Source: an uncultured Maribacter sp. (GTDB lineage: Bacteria; Bacteroidota; Bacteroidia; Flavobacteriales; Flavobacteriaceae). Taken from it: 64,000 nt of DNA. The stretch spans positions 47,205-111,204 of the forward strand of contig NZ_CANMRY010000011.1 in assembly GCF_947500405.1 (NCBI RefSeq). Reading direction: 5' to 3'. The notes beneath the pieces were generated by a model, which saw nothing but the letters and a program-made list of their open reading frames with translations, was not told where the DNA came from and ran no database searches. Position numbers and translations under genes: made by a program. Of the stretch, positions 54,045 to 61,174 are shown piece by piece. The stretch's first letter is position 1; every line of letters begins with the position of its first letter.

Positions 54045-56254
54045 ATAATCTATCTACATATAGAAACCTTAAAAAAATATCTTTATTAATAGCATTGCTA
54101 TTAGTATGCTCGTACTCTTTTTCGCAAAATTCTACACAAGAAAAGGATGCTGTTTCTTACTTTAATTTAGCCAGAACATTAAAAAATCAAAATAAAATAG
54201 ATCTAGCGTTAGAAGCATTAAATAAAGCTTCTGAACAAGCAGAAAAAAATGAAAATGTAAAATCTTTAATAGATAGTTACCACGAATTTGCTCAGTTATA
54301 CTTAAAATTAGATAACGAAGAAACTACTCTTTTCTATTGGGACAGAGCCGAAGTTTTGTTAAAAGATATAGAATACCCATACGGAGATGCCATTCATAAA
54401 TTTATAGAAGCTTTAGTACTTTATAGAAACAATAAAAATTTTCAAGCGATTTTTATGTTAAATGAAGCAAAGCAGTTAAATAACGATCGTAATTTCTTTA
54501 ATCATATTTTATTAGCAGAAGGAGATATTTATCTAAATTTAGAAAAATATGAAAGTGCCTCTAAAAACTTTAACTCTTTAGTTATAAATACCGATGTTTT
54601 TGAAAAAGAATATTTAGCTACAAAAGCACATATTGGCCTAACCAAGCTTTATATAAAAACACAAAAATTTGAAGAAAGTATAACAAACGGAGAAGCCGCT
54701 TTAAAACTTGCAGAGCAACAAGAATTTAGCAAAGAAATTTTTGAAGCCAGAGAGCTCTTAACAACTGCGTATGAAAAGAAAAATGAATTTAGTTTAGCAT
54801 TAGAACAAAGTCAAAAACTTGTAGTACTAAAAGATTCTGTTTTTAATATTGACAAATTAAAAGTAGAACAAAAAACTGCCGATAAAATTAGAGACGATTT
54901 TAAAACGTCTGAAATTAATAGGTTAGAAAAATTAAATGAAGAGTTAAATGAATCTGCTAATAGATCAGAAATTACAGCTGTTTTAACTTCTGCCTTTTTA
55001 ATTATAATTTCTCTTTTAGCTGTTTCACTTTATAGAAACAATCAAATTAAATTAAAAACAAACGACTTATTACAGACTAAAAATAAAGAATTACAGGCTG
55101 CAAGAGATGGTGCAGTACAAGCTATGGAAGCTAAAACTAATTTTCTTTCTACAGTTAGTCATGAGCTCCGTACACCCTTATATGCTGTAACAGGGCTCAC
55201 TCATTTACTCCTAGAAGAAAACCCTAGTGAGAACCAAAAAGAACACCTAAAAGCACTAAAATTCTCTGGTGACTATCTTTTAAATTTTATTAATGACATT
55301 CTACAAATTAATAAAATTGATGCAGATAAATTAGAGCCTCTAAACATGGAGTTTAACCTTAAAAAGGTTTTAAAAGAAGTTATTGACTCCTTACAGCAAA
55401 GTGCCAAAGAAAATAGCACAAAAATTATTTTACAATACGACGAAGATATTCCTAGACATTTAATGAGTGACCCTCTTAAGCTCTCTCAAATTTTCATGAA
55501 TCTTGTTGGAAACGCCCTTAAATTTACTAAAAATGGAGAGGTAAAAGTAATTGCTAAATTACTTAAGAAAGTAGAGGATGATGTTACCTTATATTTTGAA
55601 GTAGAAGATAACGGCATTGGTATTTCTAAAGAAATGCAGGAAAGTATTTTTGAAGGTTTTGAGCAGGGTTCTATACAAATTAATAGAGAATATGGTGGCA
55701 CAGGACTAGGACTAACTATTGTAAAAAGTTTACTAGGTTTATTTGATAGTAAAATACAATTAGAAAGCGAATTAGGAAATGGTAGTTCTTTCTTTTTTGA
55801 AGTTACCGTAAAAAGTAAAGATGCCATTGTAGATGATATTCCTTTTGAAATTACAGAAAAAGAATATGAGTTTAAAGGCTTGCATTTAATGATTGTAGAG
55901 GATAATAAAATAAACCAAGTAATTACCAAAAAGATGCTTACCAAAAAAGAGATTACTAGTGATATAGCTAGTAATGGTATGGAAGCTATAGATTTGGCTA
56001 AAAATAATACGTATGATGCCATTTTAATGGATATTCATATGCCTGGTATTAGTGGAGAAGAAGCTACCATTGAAATTAGAAAATTTAATAAACACACCCC
56101 TATAATTGCACTTACAGCAATATCTTTAGATGATAGTTTAGAGAGTTTTTATGCTGCTGGTTGTAATGATGTTGTTACAAAACCATTTAAACCCGAGGTA
56201 TTTTACCAGAAAATAGGAGAAAATATTTTTGATAAAAAAATTAGCGACTCCTAG
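54041..56254 (+). CDS. TPR hybrid histidine kinase with receiver domain
   Basis: 737 residues. A signal-like N-terminus (LLIALLLVCSYSFSQ) exports the sensor. TPR-like repeats fill about 38-280 (YFNLARTLKNQNKIDLALEAL, ASKNFNSLV). A transmembrane segment at about 309-332 is followed by a coiled coil, a HisKA domain (FLSTVSHELRTPLYAV, His near 374), HATPase (NLVGNALKFTKNGEV, EDNGIGISKEM, GGTGLGLTIVKSLL) and a C-terminal receiver (IVEDNKINQVI, Asp near 664 in ILMDIHMPG). The start is TTG, overlapping the gap stop in TTGA. Its stop region overlaps the lpxK stop by 14 bases in the convergent orientation. Confidence 0.88.
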   Translation: MNNLSTYRNLKKISLLIALLLVCSYSFSQNSTQEKDAVSYFNLARTLKNQNKIDLALEALNKASEQAEKNENVKSLIDSYHEFAQLYLKLDNEETTLFYWDRAEVLLKDIEYPYGDAIHKFIEALVLYRNNKNFQAIFMLNEAKQLNNDRNFFNHILLAEGDIYLNLEKYESASKNFNSLVINTDVFEKEYLATKAHIGLTKLYIKTQKFEESITNGEAALKLAEQQEFSKEIFEARELLTTAYEKKNEFSLALEQSQKLVVLKDSVFNIDKLKVEQKTADKIRDDFKTSEINRLEKLNEELNESANRSEITAVLTSAFLIIISLLAVSLYRNNQIKLKTNDLLQTKNKELQAARDGAVQAMEAKTNFLSTVSHELRTPLYAVTGLTHLLLEENPSENQKEHLKALKFSGDYLLNFINDILQINKIDADKLEPLNMEFNLKKVLKEVIDSLQQSAKENSTKIILQYDEDIPRHLMSDPLKLSQIFMNLVGNALKFTKNGEVKVIAKLLKKVEDDVTLYFEVEDNGIGISKEMQESIFEGFEQGSIQINREYGGTGLGLTIVKSLLGLFDSKIQLESELGNGSSFFFEVTVKSKDAIVDDIPFEITEKEYEFKGLHLMIVEDNKINQVITKKMLTKKEITSDIASNGMEAIDLAKNNTYDAILMDIHMPGISGEEATIEIRKFNKHTPIIALTAISLDDSLESFYAAGCNDVVTKPFKPEVFYQKIGENIFDKKISDS

Positions 56255-57248
56255 ATAAATAATATTCTATTTGTTTAGTTAATTCATCTTCACCTTTGTT
56301 TAAAAAAAGATGAGATACTTCAATATAACTAAGATTACTTACTTTATCTTTTAACCTAACATAATCTTTTTCTGTAGTAATAATACATTTTTTAGATTGT
56401 AATAACTTAATCTCAGAGTCTGTAAAAAAATGATGGTCTGTATATTTTAAATGCTCAAATTGTACAGCTTGTTTACTTAAATATTTTTCCAAAGGTTTTG
56501 GGTTTGCAATACCTGTAACTAAGGTTATCTTTTTATTCTTTAATACTTCTAAAGAATCTGTATTAAAATTTCCTTTTAGAATAGAGTTATAACCAAAGTA
56601 AGCAAATAAAACTTCTTGATCTGGATACCTCTGCAGCCTTTTTTTAATCTTATTCTGTTCATCATTAGATAAATCATCTGGGCACTTTGTAACAATAATA
56701 ATAGATGCTCGTTTTGCTTCTTTTTTACTATCTCTTAAGTTTCCGGTAGGCAAATACCAATCATCTACATATAATTTATCATAAGTAGTTAGGAGAATAG
56801 AAAAACCTGGTGTAACCTTTCTGTGTTGAAAACCATCATCTAGCAAAATAAAGTCTGAAGTACTTTTAGACTCCATAGTAGCTATACCATTTTGCCTATC
56901 GGCATCTACCACCATTGTAATTTCTGGAAATTTAGAATATATCTGGTACGGCTCATCCCCTAGTTCTTCTACTGTAGAATTCTTAGTAGCCAACAAAAAA
57001 CCTTTAGACTTACGCCCATAACCCCTACTTAATACTCCAATTTTATAGGTTTGCGTAAACAAACGCAATAAAATTTCAATCATAGGAGTTTTTCCGGTAC
57101 CTCCTGTACTTAAGTTTCCAATACAAATAATGGGTGTTTTATACGATTTAGACTTAAAAATACCGATATCATAAAACCAATTACGTGCATATACTACTAA
57201 AGCATATAGTAAAGAAACAGGAAAAAGTAATTTTCTGAGTAGTTGCAT
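56241..57248 (-). CDS. lpxK: Tetraacyldisaccharide 4'-kinase
   Basis: Phosphorylates the lipid A precursor at the inner membrane. 335 residues. It has a hydrophobic N-terminal segment, Walker A IGNLSTGGTGKTPM near 42-55, VLSRGYGRKSKGF near 72, IILLDDGFQHRKV near 136, and TGIANPKPLE near 235. It is divergent from the Nif3-like gene, and its end overlaps the hybrid kinase end. Confidence 0.94.
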   Translation of the reverse strand: MQLLRKLLFPVSLLYALVVYARNWFYDIGIFKSKSYKTPIICIGNLSTGGTGKTPMIEILLRLFTQTYKIGVLSRGYGRKSKGFLLATKNSTVEELGDEPYQIYSKFPEITMVVDADRQNGIATMESKSTSDFILLDDGFQHRKVTPGFSILLTTYDKLYVDDWYLPTGNLRDSKKEAKRASIIIVTKCPDDLSNDEQNKIKKRLQRYPDQEVLFAYFGYNSILKGNFNTDSLEVLKNKKITLVTGIANPKPLEKYLSKQAVQFEHLKYTDHHFFTDSEIKLLQSKKCIITTEKDYVRLKDKVSNLSYIEVSHLFLNKGEDELTKQIEYYLSRSR

Positions 57249-57269
57249 TAGAACGAAAATATAATATTT

Positions 57270-57277
57270 TATCTTTG
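57270..57277 (+). promoter_or_regulatory. Candidate -7 box of the Nif3-like gene (TATCTTTG)
   Basis: TATCTTTG fits TAnnTTTG and lies 24 bases before the ATG. A TTG at 57243-57245 is 24 bases upstream, slightly outside the usual spacing. Confidence 0.45.
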
Positions 57278-57301
57278 ATAACCTTATAATCCCAATTAAA
57301 A

Positions 57302-58396
57302 ATGATTGTTAAAGAAGTAACTACTATATTAGAAGAATTTGCGCCACTAAATTATGCAGAAAGTTTTGACAATGTGGGTTTATTAGTTGGAGACAAAAAT
57401 ACTGATGTAACAGGAATACTTGTTACTTTAGATACTCTGGAAGAGGTTGTTGAAGAAGCGATCACTAAAAAATGTAACTTAATAGTAAGTTTTCATCCCA
57501 TAATCTTTAAGGGTTTAAAAAAAATAACTGGGGCTAATTATGTAGAAAGAGTGGTTATAAAAGCAATACAACATAACATTGCTATATATAGCATGCATAC
57601 AGCGCTAGATAATAACCAAGCTGGTGTAAATGCAAAAATTTGTGAAGTTTTAGGATTAAAAAATACTAAAATTTTAATTCCACAGAAAGACACTATAAAA
57701 AAGCTAACCACCTACGTACCTATTAACGCTATAGAGACTATAAAAGAAGCCCTATATAATGCTGGGGCTGGCTCTATAGGCAACTATAGCAACTGTAGTT
57801 TTACAACAGAAGGCACTGGAAGTTATAAAGCTAATGAAAATGCGAATCCTGTTTTAGGAGAAGTGGGCAAAACTCATTATGAAAAAGAGGCACAAATAAA
57901 CATTACATTTTCTAAATCTAAAGAAGAAAAAGTTCTAGATGCACTGTTTAAAAGCCACCCTTATGAAGAGGTTGCCTATGAAATCATCACTTTAGAAAAT
58001 AAAAATCAGAATATAGGAATGGGAATGGTAGGAGAGTTAAAAGCTCCTGCTAAAGAAAAAGACTTCTTAAATTTTGTAAAAAAACAAATGTCGGCTTCTG
58101 GAATTAGACACTCTAAATTTTTAGGCAACAACATCTCTAAAGTTGCTGTTTTAGGGGGTAGCGGTGCATTTGCCATTAATGCGGTAAAGCAATCTGGAGC
58201 GCAAATTTTTATTTCATCTGATATAAAATACCATGAATTTTATCAGGCAGAAAGTAAAATTGTGATTGCAGACATTGGACACTATGAAACTGAGCAGTTT
58301 ACAAAAAACCTTTTAGTTGATTATCTTACAAAAAAAATCCCTAATTTTGCAATCCATTTATCGGAAAGTATAACAAATCCAATCAAGTATTTATAA
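57302..58396 (+). CDS. Nif3-like dinuclear metal-centre protein
   Basis: 364 residues, the long form with a PII/CutA-like insert in the middle. YAESFDNVGLLVGD near 18, IVSFHPIIFKG near 62, IYSMHTALDN near 95 with metal ligands, and late KVAVLGGSGAF, HYETE and FAIHLSE are the conserved metal-site blocks. Often annotated as GTP cyclohydrolase I type 2, but its activity is uncertain. The Cys-less coiled-coil gene follows after 2 bases, a pairing common in Bacteroidota. Confidence 0.9.
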   Translation: MIVKEVTTILEEFAPLNYAESFDNVGLLVGDKNTDVTGILVTLDTLEEVVEEAITKKCNLIVSFHPIIFKGLKKITGANYVERVVIKAIQHNIAIYSMHTALDNNQAGVNAKICEVLGLKNTKILIPQKDTIKKLTTYVPINAIETIKEALYNAGAGSIGNYSNCSFTTEGTGSYKANENANPVLGEVGKTHYEKEAQINITFSKSKEEKVLDALFKSHPYEEVAYEIITLENKNQNIGMGMVGELKAPAKEKDFLNFVKKQMSASGIRHSKFLGNNISKVAVLGGSGAFAINAVKQSGAQIFISSDIKYHEFYQAESKIVIADIGHYETEQFTKNLLVDYLTKKIPNFAIHLSESITNPIKYL

Positions 58397-58398
58397 AT

Positions 58399-59178
58399 AT
58401 GGCAAAAAAAGCAGAAGCTACGGTAGAAGATAAGTTAAGAGCATTGTATGATTTGCAATTAATTGATTCTAGAGTTGACGAGATTCGTAATGTTCGAGGA
58501 GAGTTACCATTAGAGGTAGAAGATTTGGAAGATGACGTACTAGGCCTTAAAACAAGACTGGACAAGTTAAAAACAGATGTTGAAACTGTCAATTTTGAAA
58601 TTGGTGCAAAAAAGAATTTAATTGAAGAAGCAAAAACTTTAATTAAAAAGTACGCAGAGCAACAAAAAAATGTTCGTAATAGTAGAGAATTTAACTCTAT
58701 TAGTAAAGAATTAGAATTTCAAGAATTAGAAATTCAACTTGCGGAAAAGAACATCAAAGAATTTAAAGCTCAAATAGAACAAAAGAAAGTAATTATTTCT
58801 GAAACTAAAGAGCGTTTATCTCAAAGAGATGCACACCTTAAGCATAAGAAAAGTGAGTTAAATGCAATTTTAGCGGAAACTGAAAAAGAAGAAAAAGCAC
58901 TTTTAGAAGAATCTGAAAAATACCAAGGAAAAATTGAAGACCGTTTGGTAAAAGCATACGCTCGTATTAGAACTAATGTAAAAAATGGTTTAGCAGTAGT
59001 ACCTATTGAAAGAGGTGCATCTGGAGGTTCTTTCTTTACTATTCCTCCACAGGTGCAAGTAGAGATTGCTTCTCGTAAAAAAATTATTACAGATGAGCAC
59101 AGTGGTAGAATATTAGTAGACCCTGTTTTAGCTGAAGAAGAAGCTGTGAAAATGGGAAAATTATTTGCTAAACTTTAA
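58399..59178 (+). CDS. Coiled-coil protein of the zinc-ribbon (YbgI-linked) family, lacking the zinc cysteines
   Basis: 259 residues. A long coiled coil spans about 10-190. The C-terminal region where relatives carry a C4 zinc ribbon reads ERGASGGSFFTIPPQVQVEI then KKIITDEHSGRILVD. The four expected Cys (in positions like GACGGC and CEHCGR) are Ser or other residues here. The fold could be kept without metal. In several species the gene sits directly after Nif3, as it does here with a 2-base gap, so the two probably act together; the function is unknown. Confidence 0.85.
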   Translation: MAKKAEATVEDKLRALYDLQLIDSRVDEIRNVRGELPLEVEDLEDDVLGLKTRLDKLKTDVETVNFEIGAKKNLIEEAKTLIKKYAEQQKNVRNSREFNSISKELEFQELEIQLAEKNIKEFKAQIEQKKVIISETKERLSQRDAHLKHKKSELNAILAETEKEEKALLEESEKYQGKIEDRLVKAYARIRTNVKNGLAVVPIERGASGGSFFTIPPQVQVEIASRKKIITDEHSGRILVDPVLAEEEAVKMGKLFAKL

Positions 59179-59193
59179 TTAGCAAACACCAAT

Positions 59194-59232
59194 AAAAAGA
59201 AAAGCCATCTATAAAAGATGGCTTTTCTTTTT
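59194..59232. terminator. Bidirectional terminator between the coiled-coil and kmo genes
   Basis: AAAAAGAAAAGCCATCT at 59194-59210 pairs with AGATGGCTTTTCTTTTT at 59216-59232 with a 5-base loop. It serves both convergent genes. Confidence 0.85.
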
Positions 59233-59250
59233 TACAATATCTTCTCATTA

Positions 59251-60594
59251 TTAAGAAAGAAGCTCTAAAATTTTATTTTCAACCGTTACACTATCCCAAA
59301 TAGCCTCAATATTAGGTATTTTCATTACTTCTTGCATTATAGTTTCTTGCTTATCTCCATAAGCTAAAGCATCTGCATAAGGTTTATCAGAAAAAGTTAC
59401 TCTAGAATATACTGGAATCCACTTTTCAGGATGCAGACTTGCAAAATGCTTTTCAATCTTCTTTTGTAACAGGAACATTGAATCTGCTGTTTTATGACTC
59501 ATTTCCATAAAATTACGATAGCTAAGTTCTGCTATTGCATCGGCATTTGGCTTTCTAGTTTCTTGATATTTTTTAAATATCGTTCCCCAATTGTCTTTAT
59601 TCTCTTGTATGAGCTTATTTAAAACAAAAATATCTTCAAAACCTGCATTCATACCCTGACCGTAAAAGGGGACAATAGCATGTGCAGAATCTCCCACTAA
59701 AGCTACTTTATCCCAATACGTCCAAGGGTAACATTTCATAGTTACCATTGCACTTGTTGGGTTATTAAAAAAGTCTTGTGTTAAATTTTCAATGTCATGC
59801 ATTACATTAGGAAAATAAGTAGTAAAAAAGTCTTTTGCTTCTTTTTTTGTTTTAATCTTTTCAAAAGATACTTCTCCTTCAAAAGGCATAAAAAGAGTAC
59901 ATGTAAAACTACCGTCTAAATTAGGCATGGCAATAAACATAAAATTGCCTCTAGGCCAAATATGAAAAGAATTTTTATCTAGCTTATGCGTTCCGTCTGC
60001 ATTGGGTAAAATGGTAAGTTCTTTATAACCAACATCTATAAAATCTTGAGAATAATCAAACCTACTTCTTCGTTGCATTTTATGCCTAACACGAGAAAAA
60101 GCGCCATCGCAACCAAAAATTAAGTCATATTTATAAGACTTCCACTCCCCTTTTTCTGTAGCGCCAGTAAATAGTTCTGCAGAAGGTAAGTCTACATCCC
60201 ACACTTTCTCTTCAAACTTAAAAACTACTCCAGAGGCTTCAGCCAAATCAATCATTCTTCTATTTAAAACCCCTCTAGAAATTGACCAGATAGCTTCATT
60301 TTCTTTACCATAATTCTGAAAATAAAGAGGCTTTCCTATAACGTGCATAGCTCTTTTATTAAGAGGTATTGCAATTTTTTTTATTTCTTCATCTATACCA
60401 ACTTCATGTAAGGCCTTCCAACCTCTATTACTCATTGCAAGATTTATAGAACGCCCAGAAAACTTTACGTTTCTAATATCTGGTCGCCTATCAAAAACCG
60501 TAATATCATGCCCGTATTTTCTTAAATAAATAGCTAACAAAGAACCTACTAAACCGGATCCAATTATCGCGATTTTTTTCTTAGAATGAGACAT
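59251..60594 (-). CDS. kmo: Kynurenine 3-monooxygenase
   Basis: FAD monooxygenase of tryptophan breakdown: kynurenine to 3-hydroxykynurenine. 447 residues. IAIIGSGLVGSLLAIYLRKYGHDITVFDRRPD binds FAD (GxGxxG at about 11-16, acidic end of strand 2). FSGRSINLAMSNRG near 46 and LVGDSAHAIVPFYGQGMNAGFED near 307-330 are family blocks. It is followed by no kynureninase gene on the window. The presence of kmo with trp synthesis genes in one window fits a strain that both makes and breaks down tryptophan. Confidence 0.94.
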   Translation of the reverse strand: MSHSKKKIAIIGSGLVGSLLAIYLRKYGHDITVFDRRPDIRNVKFSGRSINLAMSNRGWKALHEVGIDEEIKKIAIPLNKRAMHVIGKPLYFQNYGKENEAIWSISRGVLNRRMIDLAEASGVVFKFEEKVWDVDLPSAELFTGATEKGEWKSYKYDLIFGCDGAFSRVRHKMQRRSRFDYSQDFIDVGYKELTILPNADGTHKLDKNSFHIWPRGNFMFIAMPNLDGSFTCTLFMPFEGEVSFEKIKTKKEAKDFFTTYFPNVMHDIENLTQDFFNNPTSAMVTMKCYPWTYWDKVALVGDSAHAIVPFYGQGMNAGFEDIFVLNKLIQENKDNWGTIFKKYQETRKPNADAIAELSYRNFMEMSHKTADSMFLLQKKIEKHFASLHPEKWIPVYSRVTFSDKPYADALAYGDKQETIMQEVMKIPNIEAIWDSVTVENKILELLS

Positions 60595-60626
60595 AAATGT
60601 TTTTATGTTAATTTTTAAGTTGTCTA

Positions 60627-60634
60627 CAAAAATA
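60627..60634 (-). promoter_or_regulatory. Candidate -7 box of kmo (TATTTTTG)
   Basis: Minus strand TATTTTTG fits TAnnTTTG, 33 bases before the kmo ATG. Confidence 0.4.
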
Positions 60635-60858
60635 GCAAATAATAAATTGCTTCTTTTAGAAAGGAAAATTTTAAACTCAATGTTACTTTATAAAAAAAAG
60701 ATTAAAAATAAATAGCCTTTAATTATTAATTGTAATCCTAATCTTACTTTCTATATATTATTAAACTACTTTATTAAAATATTTAAACTATAAAATAAGT
60801 CTATATATCTAAATAATTGCTATACAAAAACTCCCAATCATAGATATTTTACAGCCCT

Positions 60859-60945
60859 TCATCGACAAAATACATTTTATAATAGAAAGCAATCAACGGA
60901 TAAAAATATCGCTTAATCGGCAATTTTGTTTATCATCGATTAATG
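60859..60945. promoter_or_regulatory. Group of spaced CGA/CGG motifs upstream of the giant gene
   Basis: Similar words occur at 60859 (TCATCGACAAAA), 60893 (TCAACGGATAAA), 60913 (TTAATCGGCAAT) and 60933 (TCATCGATTAAT). The spacing of the CG core is 34, 21 and 19 bases, so the last three fall roughly every two helical turns. ATCGNTTAAT occurs twice, at 60908 and 60936. They may be operator sites, but no binding protein can be named. Confidence 0.35.
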
Positions 60946-61122
60946 CTAAGGCTTAAACAAGTATATCTACAATATACTAGTAATCTAAGCGTTATTTGAA
61001 TTAACAAAAATCATAATATGATTGTAATTATAAAAATATAGGGATTACATATTGTATTACAAAGAATTACATAACGCAAATCAAAGTCATAGTTATCAAC
61101 TAATTAAAGAAATTCTAGGTAA

Positions 61123-61130
61123 TAATTTTG
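61123..61130 (+). promoter_or_regulatory. Candidate -7 box of the giant secreted protein gene (TAATTTTG)
   Basis: TAATTTTG fits TAnnTTTG, about 45 bases before the ATG at 61175. Confidence 0.4.
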
Positions 61131-61174
61131 CGCTAATATCAAAACCGCCTTTCAATTTATAGAAATCAAAGACC

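Larger units (their letters stand above)
60595..61174. other. 580-base AT-rich intergenic region before the giant secreted protein gene
   Basis: No reading frame or RNA gene was supported. It contains the candidate kmo promoter box (60627-60634), spaced CGA/CGG-containing motifs at 60859-60940, and a TAATTTTG box before the adhesin-like gene. Confidence 0.6.
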
